Shown: positions 9,390-19,112 of the stretch, in pieces
Layout: each line of letters starts with the position of its first letter
Position numbering within the stretch: position 1 is the stretch's first letter
Assembly (NCBI RefSeq): GCF_009789675.1
Contig: NZ_CP046913.1
Coordinates: 2,542,001 to 2,606,000 of the forward strand
DNA: 64,000 nucleotides
Origin: Paraburkholderia acidisoli
GTDB lineage: Bacteria; Pseudomonadota; Gammaproteobacteria; Burkholderiales; Burkholderiaceae
Direction of reading: 5' to 3'
Program-made: the position numbers and the translations under genes
The notes under the pieces: generated by a model
Told to the model about the DNA's origin: nothing
What the model saw: only the letters and a program-made list of their open reading frames with translations
Database searches by the model: none

Positions 9390-10454
9390 TTAACGGACGA
9401 TCTGCGCGAGTTCGCCCGACTTGTACTTCTCCGCGATCTTGTCGAGCGAGACCGGCTTGATCTTGCCGGCCTGGCCTTCGCAGCCGAACGCGACGAAGCG
9501 GTCCACGCAAACCTTCTTCGCGGCTTCGCGAGCCGGCTTCAGGTAGTCGCGCGGGTCGAACTTCGACGGGTTTTCGAACATATAGCGACGGATCGCGCCC
9601 GTGATCGCCAGACGCAGGTCGGTGTCGATGTTGATCTTGCGCACGCCGTGACGGATGCCTTCCTGGATCTCTTCGACCGGCACGCCGTAGGTTTCCTTCA
9701 TGTCGCCGCCGAATTCGCGGATCTCGGCCAGCAGTTCCTGCGGCACCGACGACGAACCGTGCATCACGAGGTGCGTGTTCGGAATGCGCGCGTGGATTTC
9801 CTTGATGCGGGCGATCGAGAGAATGTCGCCCGTGGGCTTCTTCGAGAACTTGTAGGCGCCGTGCGAGGTGCCGATGGCGATCGCGAGCGCGTCGCACTGC
9901 GTGGCCTTGACGAAGTCGGCGGCCTGTTCCGGGTCGGTCAGGAGCTGCTCGCGCGTCATCGTGCCTTCGGCGCCGTGACCGTCTTCCTTGTCGCCCTTCA
10001 TCGTTTCCAGCGAACCGAGCACGCCCAGTTCGGCTTCGACCGTAACGCCGATCGAGTGCGAGAAGTCCACCACCTGCTTCGACACCGCCACGTTGTAGTC
10101 GTACGAGGCGACCGTCTTGCCGTCGGCTTCGAGCGAGCCGTCCATCATCACGCTGGTGAAACCGCTGCGGATTGCCGCCATGCAGACCGCCGGCGACTGG
10201 CCGTGATCCTGGTGCATCACGACGGGAATATGCGGGAACGACTCCACGGCCGCTTCGATCAGGTGACGCAGGAACGCTTCGCCCGCGTACTTACGCGCGC
10301 CGGCCGAGGCCTGCATGATGACCGGCGAACCCACCTGGCTGGCCGCTTCCATGATCGCCTGGACCTGTTCCAGATTGTTCACGTTGAACGCGGGCAAGCC
10401 ATAACCGTGTTCGGCGGCGTGGTCGAGCAGTTGACGCATTGAAACGAGAGGCAT
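9390..10454 (-). CDS. fba: Class II fructose-bisphosphate aldolase, Calvin-cycle subtype
   Basis: Zinc-dependent aldolase cleaving fructose 1,6-bisphosphate to dihydroxyacetone phosphate and glyceraldehyde 3-phosphate, used here for glycolysis and gluconeogenesis. The N-terminal [19 protein letters not shown], the metal-binding MHQDHGQS block and the HGSSSVP block are typical of the CbbA-type subgroup. The frame is open further upstream, but the ATG at 10454 is right: AAGGAG lies at proper distance and it yields the usual 354 residues. The gene follows pyk and pgk on the same strand with a 473-base gap, so it probably has its own promoter. Confidence 0.97.
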   Translation of the reverse strand: MPLVSMRQLLDHAAEHGYGLPAFNVNNLEQVQAIMEAASQVGSPVIMQASAGARKYAGEAFLRHLIEAAVESFPHIPVVMHQDHGQSPAVCMAAIRSGFTSVMMDGSLEADGKTVASYDYNVAVSKQVVDFSHSIGVTVEAELGVLGSLETMKGDKEDGHGAEGTMTREQLLTDPEQAADFVKATQCDALAIAIGTSHGAYKFSKKPTGDILSIARIKEIHARIPNTHLVMHGSSSVPQELLAEIREFGGDMKETYGVPVEEIQEGIRHGVRKINIDTDLRLAITGAIRRYMFENPSKFDPRDYLKPAREAAKKVCVDRFVAFGCEGQAGKIKPVSLDKIAEKYKSGELAQIVR

Positions 10455-10927
10455 TGTTACTCCTTTGATTTGAAACGAAATGCTTCCTGCCGCCGGCTGT
10501 CTTGTGCAACCGGTCGAGGCGGCCTGGCAGCCGCCGCCCGCCGCTCGCCGCGGGCTCAATGGGCGCAATTTTATCGCGAAGCGCGCCGTTTCCCGGCCCC
10601 AATCGCGTAACTGGCATGAAATTGGCGTGTCGGAACGTCAGATCTGCGAAAAAGCGCAAAAAGCGTTGACAGCGCAGGCGTGGCCGCACTCGCGAACGGG
10701 CGTTATCGGCGTCGAAAAATGGGTTAAATCGCGTATAACTCGCTGGCTTCTAGCATGATTCTGGCGCCAGTTAAATACCAGTTTGATACCAGCGTTTCCG
10801 ATATGAACCGGCGCGCCCGATTCCCGGCAGCCGTCTCCAGGAACACGCGCGTAAACGCAACCGCGCCTCGCCGCCGGTCCGAGAACCGGCGAGCGAGGCG
10901 CGGAAACTGTCGAAATGCGACTTCGGC
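10455..10927 (-). other. pyk-fba spacer (fba promoter region)
   Basis: No gene seen. It holds a long G/C-rich hairpin just after the pyk stop (10863-10902, arms around GCGCCTCGC and GCGAGGCGC, one bulge, no clear T-run) that may end pyk transcription. It also holds a perfect 10-base palindrome CTGGCGCCAG (10761-10770) next to two ATACCAG direct repeats, which could be a regulator site for fba. None of this is proven. Confidence 0.45.
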
Positions 10928-12364
10928 TTACAACACGTCGCCTACGCGCACGATCTTGAGCGTATTCGTGCCGCCGGGCTGCCCCATCGGTTCACCCACG
11001 GTCAGCACGATCATGTCGCCGCGCGCCGCGTAGCCCTTGCTCACGACCACTTCCACGGCTTGCTGAAGCGCCGTGTCGCGGTCCGAACTCGTGTCCAGAT
11101 GTAGCGGCGTGACATTGCGATAGAGCGACATGGCGCGCTCGCTGCCTTCGCGCGGCGTGAGCGCGAAGATCGGCACATGGGTCCAGTGACGCGACATCCA
11201 CAGCGCGGTCGAGCCGGAATCCGTGAGCGCGACGATCGCCTTCGCGCCCAGGTGGTAGGCCGTGAAGAGCGCGCCCATGGCGATCGACTGGTCGATGCGC
11301 GTAAAGGTGCGGTCGAGGAAGTCCTTGTCGAGTTCCGAATGCTCGGACTTCTCGGCTTCCAGGCAGATCGCGGCCATGGCTTCGATCGTCTGCACCGGGT
11401 ATTTGCCCGCCGCCGATTCGGCCGAGAGCATCACCGCGTCCGTGCCGTCCAGCACGGCGTTGGCGACGTCCGAGACTTCGGCGCGCGTGGGCACCGGCGC
11501 GTGGATCATCGACTCCATCATCTGCGTGGCCGTGATCACGAGCTTGTTCGACTCGCGCGCCATGCGGATCATGCGCTTTTGCAGCGCCGGCACCGCCGCG
11601 TTGCCCACTTCCACGGCCAGGTCGCCACGCGCGACCATGATGCCGTCCGACGAATCGAGAATTTCCTGCAGCGCCGGAATGGCTTCGGCGCGCTCGATCT
11701 TCGCGATCATCTTCGGCTTGATGCCGTACGGCGCGCCCGCGATGTTCGCGAGCTGGCGCGCCATTTCCATGTCGGTGGCGTTCTTCGGGAACGACACGGC
11801 CACGAAGTCCGCGCCGAGCGACATGGCCGTGCGGATGTCTTCCATGTCTTTCGCCGTGAGCGCGGGCGCCGTGAGGCCGCCGCCCTGGCGATTGATGCCC
11901 TTGTTGTTCGACAGATCGCCGCCCACGCTCACGATCGTGTGGATCTCGCTGCCGATCACGCGTGCGACGTCGAGCACGATCAGGCCGTCGTTGAGCAGCA
12001 GCACGTCGCCGGGCTTCAGGTCGCGCGGCAGGTCCTTGTAGTCGAGGCCCACGCGCTCGTCGTTGCCCAGTTCGCAGGCCGCGTCGAGGATGAAGGGCTG
12101 GCCCGGCTCGAGCGTGGTCTTGCCGTTTTCGAACTTGCCGACGCGAATCTTGGGGCCTTGCAGGTCGGCCATGATCGCGACCTGGCGACCGGCCTGACGG
12201 GCGCACTCCCGCACGGTTTCGGCGCGCTGACGGTGGTCGTCGGCGGTGCCGTGCGAGAAGTTGAGGCGCACCACGTCCAGTCCCGCGCGGATCATGTTCT
12301 GCAGGACGTCCGGCGAACTGGAAGCCGGGCCGATGGTGGCGACAATCTTGGTGGCGCGATGCAT
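10928..12364 (-). CDS. pyk: Pyruvate kinase
   Basis: Converts phosphoenolpyruvate and ADP to pyruvate and ATP. The sequence starts HRATKIVATIGPASSS and has the metal- and substrate-binding MVARGDLAVEVG motif and the ITATQMMESMI block; 478 residues is standard. The open frame continues another 165 codons upstream to pgk, but the ATG at 12364 has a strong GAGGAG six bases before it and coincides with the conserved start of the family, so I place the start there. It is downstream of pgk, consistent with joint expression of lower glycolysis. Confidence 0.95.
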   Translation of the reverse strand: MHRATKIVATIGPASSSPDVLQNMIRAGLDVVRLNFSHGTADDHRQRAETVRECARQAGRQVAIMADLQGPKIRVGKFENGKTTLEPGQPFILDAACELGNDERVGLDYKDLPRDLKPGDVLLLNDGLIVLDVARVIGSEIHTIVSVGGDLSNNKGINRQGGGLTAPALTAKDMEDIRTAMSLGADFVAVSFPKNATDMEMARQLANIAGAPYGIKPKMIAKIERAEAIPALQEILDSSDGIMVARGDLAVEVGNAAVPALQKRMIRMARESNKLVITATQMMESMIHAPVPTRAEVSDVANAVLDGTDAVMLSAESAAGKYPVQTIEAMAAICLEAEKSEHSELDKDFLDRTFTRIDQSIAMGALFTAYHLGAKAIVALTDSGSTALWMSRHWTHVPIFALTPREGSERAMSLYRNVTPLHLDTSSDRDTALQQAVEVVVSKGYAARGDMIVLTVGEPMGQPGGTNTLKIVRVGDVL

Positions 12365-12859
12365 GAGTCTCCTCGTCTGGAAAGAATCGCTGGGATAACC
12401 GTTGCTGCGAGAAGAGCTGGCCGGCTGGGCCGCCGCTTGTCCAACAAGCGTGACCTGGCCGGGACGCGCACCGGTTGTGCCCGGCGTCGCTTTCTTGGAG
12501 AGCGCCGCGAGAGCCGCGGCGGTTTTTATGTTGGGTGCGATCGAGACGCTCGATCCGGTCGATACGCCGGGCGTAGTCAACGCGGCGGGCGCGGCGGTGC
12601 GCCCGGCTTCATTCGTTGCGACAGGCGCCGATGAGACGGCATCGGCGCCTGCGCTGTGTTCATCGCGCTCGCCGGTTTCGCGGCCGGCGGCACGCGCCTG
12701 CGTGCTGCGCGACAGCGTTCCCGACGGCTTCGCGGGTTTGACTGCGGCCCCGGCCGCGCGCGCCTGCTGCGCGTCGGCTCGGGGAGCCTTGGGCGTGGCG
12801 GCCGACTGCGCCGCCTGACGTGCTTTCGCCACTTTGGCGGCCGGGGCGCGCGGGGCCAC
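12365..12859 (-). other. Unassigned open stretch between pgk and pyk (Ala/Pro/Lys-rich frame)
   Basis: This 495-base gap between two glycolytic genes is open on the minus strand in the pyk frame from a GTG directly after the pgk stop. Translation gives 165 residues rich in Ala, Pro, Arg, Thr and Lys, somewhat like AlgP-type or histone-like tails. Codon third positions look moderately GC-biased, as in genes, but with more off-pattern codons than pyk itself. No ribosome-binding site precedes the GTG. It may be a remnant, an N-terminal extension of pyruvate kinase or simple spacer; I leave it unassigned. Confidence 0.35.
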
Positions 12860-14065
12860 TTAACCGGCCGCCCGCGTTTCGAGCACTTCCACGGCCGGCA
12901 GCTTCTTGCCTTCCAGGAACTCCAGGAACGCGCCGCCGCCGGTCGAGATGTAGCTGACCTTGTCGGCGATGTTGTACTTGGCGATGGCCGCGAGCGTGTC
13001 GCCGCCGCCCGCGATAGAGAACGCGCCCGAACCGGCGATGGCGTTCGCGAGCGTCTTCGTGCCGTTGCCGAACTGGTCGAACTCGAACACGCCAACCGGG
13101 CCGTTCCACACGATCGTGCCGGCCTGCGCGAGTTGCGCCGCGAGCGCATTGGCCGTGACCGGGCCGATGTCGAGAATCATGTCGTCGTCGGCCACGTCGG
13201 CCACGTCCTTCGTTTCGGCCTTGGCCGTGGGCGCGAATTCCTTCGCCGTGACCACGTCGGTCGGGATCGGCACCGAGGCGCCGCGCGCGCGCGCCGCTTC
13301 GATGATCGCCTTCGCGTCGTCCACGAGGTCCGCTTCCGCGAGCGACTTGCCGATCTTCAGGCCGGCCGCGAGCATGAACGTGTTGGCGATGCCGCCGCCC
13401 ACGATCAGCTGGTCGACCTTCTCGGCCAGCGACTTGAGGATGGTGAGCTTGGTCGACACCTTCGAGCCCGCGACGATCGCCACGAGCGGACGCTTCGGCG
13501 CGCCGAGCGCCTTGCCGAGCGCGTCGAGTTCGGCGGCGAGCAGCGGGCCCGCGCAGGCCGTGGGCGCGTACTTCGCGATGCCGTAGGTCGTGGCTTCCGC
13601 GCGGTGCGCGGTGCCGAACGCGTCGTTCACGTAGATGTCGCAGAGCTTCGCCATTTTCTGCGCGAGCTCGTCCGAGTTCTTCTTTTCGCCCTTGTTCACG
13701 CGGCAGTTTTCGAGCAGCACGACGTTGCCGGGCGCGACGTTCACGCCGTTTTCCACCCAGTTCGCGACCAGCGGCACGTCGCGGCCGAGCAGCTCGGCCA
13801 GACGCTTCGCGACCGGCGCGAGCGAGTCTTCGGGCTTGAATTCGCCTTCGGTCGGGCGGCCCAGATGGGACGTGACCATGACGGCGGCGCCCGCATCGAG
13901 CGCGGCCTGGATGGCCGGCACGGAAGCGCGCACGCGGGTGTCTTCGGTGATGTTGCCGTGGTCGTCCTGCGGCACGTTCAGGTCGGCGCGGATGAACACC
14001 CGCTTGCCCTTGAGCTTGCCTTCGGAGATCAGATCGGAAAGACGCAGAACCTTGTTCATGGACAT
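12860..14065 (-). CDS. pgk: Phosphoglycerate kinase
   Basis: Transfers phosphate between 1,3-bisphosphoglycerate and ADP. The family signature [14 protein letters not shown] near the N-terminus, the TSHLGRP block and the C-terminal [10 protein letters not shown] and [14 protein letters not shown] nucleotide-binding blocks are present. Two starts are six bases apart (MSMNK, 14065; MNK, 14059), giving 401 or 399 residues; neither has a strong ribosome-binding site. The open frame upstream is not conserved in character. First gene of the pgk-pyk-fba run and divergent from ilvE. Confidence 0.96.
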   Translation of the reverse strand: MSMNKVLRLSDLISEGKLKGKRVFIRADLNVPQDDHGNITEDTRVRASVPAIQAALDAGAAVMVTSHLGRPTEGEFKPEDSLAPVAKRLAELLGRDVPLVANWVENGVNVAPGNVVLLENCRVNKGEKKNSDELAQKMAKLCDIYVNDAFGTAHRAEATTYGIAKYAPTACAGPLLAAELDALGKALGAPKRPLVAIVAGSKVSTKLTILKSLAEKVDQLIVGGGIANTFMLAAGLKIGKSLAEADLVDDAKAIIEAARARGASVPIPTDVVTAKEFAPTAKAETKDVADVADDDMILDIGPVTANALAAQLAQAGTIVWNGPVGVFEFDQFGNGTKTLANAIAGSGAFSIAGGGDTLAAIAKYNIADKVSYISTGGGAFLEFLEGKKLPAVEVLETRAAG

Positions 14066-14604
14066 GTCATCTTGATGGTGGGAAGGCGGTGGCAAGGCGA
14101 TGCGGGCGCCGCGCGCCGTCTGGAACCGTGCGGTTCGAACGAGGCGCTGCGGCTGGGCGGGCTCGGCGGGTTGGCGCGGGATCCGGACCGACTGTCTCGT
14201 GTCGGGCTTCCGGGTCGCGGCTCGTCGCTGGCACGCGCCGGCATCGAATTGCGAGATCGGTATTTTAGCCGATAGCCAGGACGATCTGAGACGTGCTGGC
14301 CGAATGTCCCGTATTTGGGAGCGAAGCGGCGCCGGCCCGCACGGCCGCAACGGAATGTTGCGACGCAGCATTCCCGACCGCCGCCGGCATCGACATCGAC
14401 ATCAGCGAAACGCCACGCGAAAGCCGCGGCCGCGCCGCCCTGGGCGCTGTGGCGAAATCCCCCCAAAGCCCGCCGCACCCGCCCTCGGGCGCGCGACTTC
14501 GCGCCAAATGACGCTAAAATGATCGTCTTTGCCAGCCGCCGCCCACGGGCCGCGCGACTGGCGTCCCCCACCCGTTTCAATCTGCAACTCGCCTGGAGAA
14601 TCGT
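14066..14604. other. Divergent pgk / ilvE promoter region
   Basis: No gene seen in this 540-base spacer between divergently transcribed pgk and ilvE. A TAAAAT (14515-14520) is a possible -10 element for ilvE, without a clear -35 partner. It contains a (CATCGA)n hexamer tract at 14388-14405. Confidence 0.5.
14388..14405. repeat. Hexanucleotide repeat (CATCGA)n, second locus
   Basis: Two CATCGA units plus CATCAG; same unit as at 3408-3428, also in a spacer upstream of a plus-strand gene. Confidence 0.8.
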
Positions 14605-15525
14605 ATGTCAATGGCCGACCGCGACGGCAAGATCTGGATGGACGGCAAGCTCGTCGACTGGCGCGAAGCCAACATCCACGTGCTGACCCACACGCTGCAT
14701 TACGGCATGGGCGTTTTCGAAGGCGTGCGCGCCTACAAGACGGCCAACGGCACCGCCATCTTCCGTCTCGCCGAGCATACGAAGCGTTTGCTCAATTCGG
14801 CCAAGATTTTCCAGATGGACGTCCCCTACGACGCCCAGACGCTCGCGAACGCGCAACTCGAAGTCGTGCGCGAAAACCAGCTCGACTCGTGCTACATCCG
14901 CCCGATCATCTGGGTCGGCTCGGAAAAGCTCGGCGTGTCGGCCAAGGGCAACACCATTCACGTGGCCATCGCCGCGTGGCCGTGGGGCGCGTATCTGGGC
15001 GAAGACGGCCTCGCCAAAGGCATTCGCGTGAAGACCTCGTCGTTCACGCGCCATCACGTGAACGTGTCGATGGTGCGCGCGAAGGCGTCGGGCTGGTACG
15101 TCAACTCGATCCTCGCGAACCAGGAAGCCACCGCCGACGGCTACGACGAAGCGCTGCTGCTCGACGTGGACGGCTATGTCTCGGAAGGCTCGGGCGAAAA
15201 CTTCTTCCTCGTGAACAACGGCAAGATCTATACGCCCGATCTCGCCTCGTGCCTCGACGGCATCACGCGCGACACCGTCATCACGCTTGCGCGCGACTTC
15301 GGCATTCCGGTCATCGAAAAGCGCATCACGCGCGACGAGGTCTACACCTCGGACGAAGCGTTCTTCACCGGCACCGCCGCCGAAGTCACGCCCATCCGCG
15401 AACTCGACAACCGCACCATCGGCAGCGGCTCGCGCGGCCCGATCACGGAGAAGCTGCAATCGGCGTTCTTCGACGTGGTCTCGGGCAAGAGCGAGAAGTA
15501 CGCGCACTGGCTCGCGAAAGTCTAA
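14605..15525 (+). CDS. ilvE: Branched-chain amino acid aminotransferase
   Basis: PLP enzyme for the last step of valine, isoleucine and leucine synthesis and the first of their breakdown. Class IV aminotransferase features are seen: HTLHYGMGVFEGVRAY near residue 35, the YVSEGSGENFF signature in the middle and the FFTGTAAEVTPI block near residue 255. Length of 306 residues is normal. A TGGAGA precedes the ATG. It is followed at 65 bases by a zinc-ribbon gene and then waaF, an order common in related betaproteobacteria. Confidence 0.96.
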   Translation: MSMADRDGKIWMDGKLVDWREANIHVLTHTLHYGMGVFEGVRAYKTANGTAIFRLAEHTKRLLNSAKIFQMDVPYDAQTLANAQLEVVRENQLDSCYIRPIIWVGSEKLGVSAKGNTIHVAIAAWPWGAYLGEDGLAKGIRVKTSSFTRHHVNVSMVRAKASGWYVNSILANQEATADGYDEALLLDVDGYVSEGSGENFFLVNNGKIYTPDLASCLDGITRDTVITLARDFGIPVIEKRITRDEVYTSDEAFFTGTAAEVTPIRELDNRTIGSGSRGPITEKLQSAFFDVVSGKSEKYAHWLAKV

Positions 15526-15590
15526 GCGGCGATCCCCGCGAGAACGACACTCGCGCCCTCGCCCCCACAGCACCACAGAGAATCATCCTC

Positions 15591-15785
15591 ATGAGCGAAA
15601 TCAAGGAAATGCCGTTGGTCGAATTGTCGGCCAGGGACCTGCCCGCCTACTGCCCGAATCCGTCGATGCCGCGCTGGAGCAACCATCCGCGCGTGTTCCT
15701 CGACGTGAGCCACGGCGAAACCAAGTGCCCGTATTGCAGCACGCGCTACACGCTGAAGGCGGGCGAGGTCGTGCACGGCCACTGA
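15591..15785 (+). CDS. Small zinc-ribbon protein (zf-CHCC type)
   Basis: A 64-residue protein with a probable zinc site made of Cys 22 or so, the HPRVFLDV/SHGE histidines and the CPYC pair near the C-terminus. This matches the zf-CHCC family, related to the NDUFS6 accessory subunit of complex I; bacterial members are uncharacterised. It lies between ilvE and waaF on the same strand and is probably cotranscribed with ilvE. Too short for most homology-based naming, but composition and metal ligands make it a real gene. Confidence 0.88.
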   Translation: MSEIKEMPLVELSARDLPAYCPNPSMPRWSNHPRVFLDVSHGETKCPYCSTRYTLKAGEVVHGH

Positions 15786-16034
15786 AGCCGTGCGGGCGCG
15801 GCCTGGATCGGTTGATCCGCCGCACCCGGCTTTTTCCGGGTTCGCGGCCCGCCGCGCGCCGCATCGGTTGCATCGATACGGCGGCGCGCGGCGGGCTTCG
15901 CGCATCGCGATAATCCGGCCGAACGCCTGGCGTCGGCCTTTTCTCAACACCGTGTTGCGCGCGTCCGAAAGTCCCGAAGAGGGCTCGATTTGACCGGCCG
16001 CGCACGACCTTAGCCCCCCGGACCCTGACTCCCG

Positions 16035-17066
16035 ATGCGCCGCGCGCTGGTAATCGCACCGAACTGGATCGGTGACGCACTGATGGCGCAGCCGCTGTTT
16101 TCGCGGCTCGTGAAATTGCACCCGCGTATCGAAATCGATGCGCTCGCCCCCACCTGGGTCGCGCCCGTACTCGAGCGCATGCCCGAGATCCGCGACGTCT
16201 ACGCCACCGACCTCGCCCACGGCAAGCTGCAGTTGCTGCGCCGCTGGCAGCTCGCGGGCGATCTGCGCGCGGAGCGCTACGACGCGGCCTACGTGCTGCC
16301 GAATTCGCTCAAGTCCGCGCTGATCCCGTGGCTCGCCCACATTCCGCTGCGCATCGGCTACACGGGCGAGAATCGCTTCGGGCTGCTCAATGTGCGCCAC
16401 GCGAATCCGCCCAAACAAGAGCGTCCGCCGATGGTGAAGCACTACGCGGCGCTCGCGTGGGCGCCGGGCGCCACGGTGCCCGACGACCTGCCGATGCCGC
16501 GTCTGGAGTCGGATCCGAACGAGGCTTCGCGCGTCTCGGCGCGCTTCAATCTCGACACGCGCGTGCCGCTGCTGGTGTTCTGCCCCGGCGCGGAGTACGG
16601 CCCGTCCAAGCGCTGGCCGCCCGAGCATTTCGCGGCGCTCGCGCGCATGGTCGGCCAGTCGTTTCCGTACACGCAGATCGTCGCGCTCGGCTCGCCGAAA
16701 GACGCGCCGCTCGCCCAGGCCATTGCCGACCAGGCCTCGAACGTGCGCAACCTGTGCGGCCAGACGGCGCTCGGCGAAGCGTGCGCGCTGATCTCGCGCG
16801 CGAACGCCGTGGTCACCAACGATTCGGGCCTGATGCACGTGGCGGCCGCGCTGCGCCGGCCGCTCGTCGCGCTGTACGGTTCGACGGATCCGCGCCACAC
16901 GCCGCCCCTGTCCGACCTCGCAAAGGTACAATGGCTGCATCTCGAATGTAGTCCCTGCTTCGCGCGCGAGTGTCCGCTCGGGCATCAGAACTGCCTGCGC
17001 GAACTCGGTCCGGAGCAGGTTTTCGGCGATCTGCGCGGCATGCTGCTCGGCCAGCGTCAGGGCTGA
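16035..17066 (+). CDS. waaF: ADP-heptose:LPS heptosyltransferase II
   Basis: Glycosyltransferase family 9 enzyme adding the second heptose to the inner core of lipopolysaccharide, on the cytoplasmic face of the inner membrane. The start RRALVIAPNWIGDALMAQPL is the family's signature, with CPGAEYGPSKRWP in the middle and NDSGLMHVAAAL plus YGSTDPRHTPP in the C-terminal nucleotide-sugar domain. Length of 343 residues is typical. It lies 249 bases beyond the zinc-ribbon gene; no other LPS core gene is in the window. Confidence 0.94.
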   Translation: MRRALVIAPNWIGDALMAQPLFSRLVKLHPRIEIDALAPTWVAPVLERMPEIRDVYATDLAHGKLQLLRRWQLAGDLRAERYDAAYVLPNSLKSALIPWLAHIPLRIGYTGENRFGLLNVRHANPPKQERPPMVKHYAALAWAPGATVPDDLPMPRLESDPNEASRVSARFNLDTRVPLLVFCPGAEYGPSKRWPPEHFAALARMVGQSFPYTQIVALGSPKDAPLAQAIADQASNVRNLCGQTALGEACALISRANAVVTNDSGLMHVAAALRRPLVALYGSTDPRHTPPLSDLAKVQWLHLECSPCFARECPLGHQNCLRELGPEQVFGDLRGMLLGQRQG

Positions 17067-17512
17067 CCTGGCGCGACATTCGTCGCATACGCAACGCCGT
17101 CGTTGGCGATGCGTGCGCCATGCAACGGACGACGCCCGCGCGACGCGCGCCCAATAGCGGTAATAGCGGTAGGGATGGATTGGGCGACGTGAAGCACATG
17201 GAAACCGGCAGACTTCAGGCGAGACGCGAGGCGAGACCCGCGAAGCCGGGCGCGCACCCGCTGCGCCGCCTCGTTGCATGCGGCGCTCCGGCGCCTCGGC
17301 TTCGCGTCATCGCCGTGTCTCGCAGCGCCGGCATGCTCGCGGCTGCCGCGATCTGCGGCGCGATCGAAGACGATCGCGCCGGATCGCTGGCCGCACCGCG
17401 ACCGCAGCCGTTTTGCGCGAGGCGCGCTCATGCGCGCCCACTCCGTGCCAACCCGCGCCTGGCGCCGCCGGCCGTATCCGCCGCGACGCTGGACGCATCA
17501 GACCAACGAGCC
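17067..17512. other. Spacer without recognisable gene
   Basis: 446 bases between waaF and the NTF2-like gene. Several open frames cross it on both strands, but their products are Arg/Ala-rich and have no ribosome-binding site or recognisable domain. I see no terminator. Confidence 0.5.
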
Positions 17513-17959
17513 ATGCCACGTTTTGCCCACATCTTCGAAGCCGCCGCGGACACCCTCAACGCGTATTACCAGGCCGTCGCGGAAGTCAACATCGACAGCT
17601 TGATGGGTCTGTGGATCGATGAAGAGTTCGTGAGCTGCATCAGCGCGGACGGCTCGCATCTGCACGGCCTCTCCAGCATTCGCACGGGCCTCGCCGCCCA
17701 GCTCGAAGCCGCGCCCGTGTCGATCGAACCGCTCGACATTCGCGTGTACGACAGCCTCGGCACCGTGGTCTACGCGATCGTGGAAGCGCACCGTCCGGTC
17801 GATCCGGCGGCCATTCCCACGATGGTTTTCACGACGTACGTGATGGTTCACGAACGCGGCGAATGGCGCATCGCGCACATTCACGCGAGCCGCATGCCCG
17901 ACGAAGCCGCCGCGCAGTTCTCCGCGAAGCTGCGTCACGGCCAGGGCGCGCTGCACTGA
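17513..17959 (+). CDS. NTF2-like (SnoaL/YybH type) protein of unknown function
   Basis: A 148-residue protein with the cone-shaped NTF2-like fold pattern: N-terminal helices, LMGLWIDEEFVSCIS, a mid-section with the typical GLSSIRTGL motif, then strands ending in YVMVHERGEWRIAHIHAS. Such proteins often act as small-molecule isomerases or as ligand-binding or association domains; no catalytic residues can be assigned. The frame is open far upstream, but the ATG at 17513 fits the domain boundary. A hydrolase gene with a strong ribosome-binding site follows 19 bases later, suggesting one transcript. Confidence 0.8.
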   Translation: MPRFAHIFEAAADTLNAYYQAVAEVNIDSLMGLWIDEEFVSCISADGSHLHGLSSIRTGLAAQLEAAPVSIEPLDIRVYDSLGTVVYAIVEAHRPVDPAAIPTMVFTTYVMVHERGEWRIAHIHASRMPDEAAAQFSAKLRHGQGALH

Positions 17960-17978
17960 CGAGAGTACGGAGGCAGTC

Positions 17979-19112
17979 ATGAGCACGACCGACGACACCC
18001 GCGACCCCGCCGAGGTGATGCACGTCGCGGGCGCGCTCCCGGACGCGCCGTCCGGCCTCGCTCCGGCCTTCGCCCAGAATCTCGGTGCGACTCTCAGCCC
18101 GCCTCTGAGCCCGGCGCTCGCCGCGGATTTCACCGCCAGCCTGGCGTCGAACTACCGCGCGCCGTTCTGGCTGCCGGGCGCGCATGTGCAGACCATCGTC
18201 CCCGCGCTGTTCTCGCGGCTGCCGCTGCCCACTTACCGGCGCGAGCGCTGGGACACGCCCGACGGCGACTTCATCGACGTGGACTGGGTCGATGGCATGA
18301 ACGCCGGGCCCACCGCGCCGCTCTTCGTGCTGTTCCACGGTCTCGAAGGCAGCTCCGGCTCGCATTACGCGCGCGCGCTCGCCGCCACCGCGCATGCACG
18401 CGGCTGGCACGCCGTGATTCCGCACTTTCGCAGCTGCAGCGGCCCGATGAATCTGCTGCCGCGCTTCTACCATCTCGCCGATTCCGCCGAAGTCGACTGG
18501 ATCCTGCGCCGCCTTGCCGCGCGCCACGCGGGGCCGCTCGTGGTCGCGGGCGTGTCGCTCGGCGGCAACGTGCTGCTGCACTGGCTCGCGCAACGCCGCG
18601 AAGACGCGTCGATCGTCGCGGCCGCCGCCGCGATCTCGGCGCCGCTCGACGTGCACGCGGGCGGCGAGATGCTCGGGCGCGGCTTCGGCATGGTGTACAC
18701 GCGCAGCTTCCTCAAGACGCTCAAGGTCAAGGCGCTGCAAAAGCTCGAACAGTATCCCGGTCTGTTCGACGCGCAGGCGCTGCTCGGCGCGCGCAACATG
18801 TACGAATTCGACAACGTCGTGACCGCGCCGCTGCACGGCTTTCGCGACGCGCACGACTACTGGACCCAGGCCACGATCCGCCCGAAGCTGCGCGAGATCG
18901 TCGTGCCCACGCTCGTGCTCAACGCGCGCAACGACCCGTTTCTGCCCGGCCACGCGCTGCCCGCGCGCCACGAAGTGGGCCGCGCCGTGGAACTCGATCA
19001 ACCCGATCATGGCGGCCACGTCGGCTTCATGACGGGCCCGTTCCCCGGCCGCAGCAACTGGCTCGCGTCGCGCGTCTTCGACTATTTATCGCCCTACGCA
19101 TCTCATGGATGA
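17979..19112 (+). CDS. YheT-type alpha/beta hydrolase
   Basis: Member of the COG0429 alpha/beta-hydrolase family of predicted esterases. The nucleophile elbow is GVSLGGN (Ser near residue 190), an HGLEGSSGSHYAR oxyanion-region block precedes it, and an Asp in LNARNDPFLP and a His in DHGGHVGF complete the likely triad. Start ATG has GGAGG upstream at good spacing. The N-terminal 45 residues, rich in Pro/Ala, precede the conserved core. The next gene overlaps its last 8 bases, so they are probably translated together. Confidence 0.9.
   Translation: MSTTDDTRDPAEVMHVAGALPDAPSGLAPAFAQNLGATLSPPLSPALAADFTASLASNYRAPFWLPGAHVQTIVPALFSRLPLPTYRRERWDTPDGDFIDVDWVDGMNAGPTAPLFVLFHGLEGSSGSHYARALAATAHARGWHAVIPHFRSCSGPMNLLPRFYHLADSAEVDWILRRLAARHAGPLVVAGVSLGGNVLLHWLAQRREDASIVAAAAAISAPLDVHAGGEMLGRGFGMVYTRSFLKTLKVKALQKLEQYPGLFDAQALLGARNMYEFDNVVTAPLHGFRDAHDYWTQATIRPKLREIVVPTLVLNARNDPFLPGHALPARHEVGRAVELDQPDHGGHVGFMTGPFPGRSNWLASRVFDYLSPYASHG

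Noticed and set aside
10455..10568. N-terminal extension of aldolase in the open frame
   Set aside because: The ATG at 10454 has a good AAGGAG and gives the family length; the upstream frame does not match the family.
10666..10739. TTGACA at 10666 as a plus-strand promoter
   Set aside because: No matching -10 element at 16-18 bases and no plus-strand gene follows.
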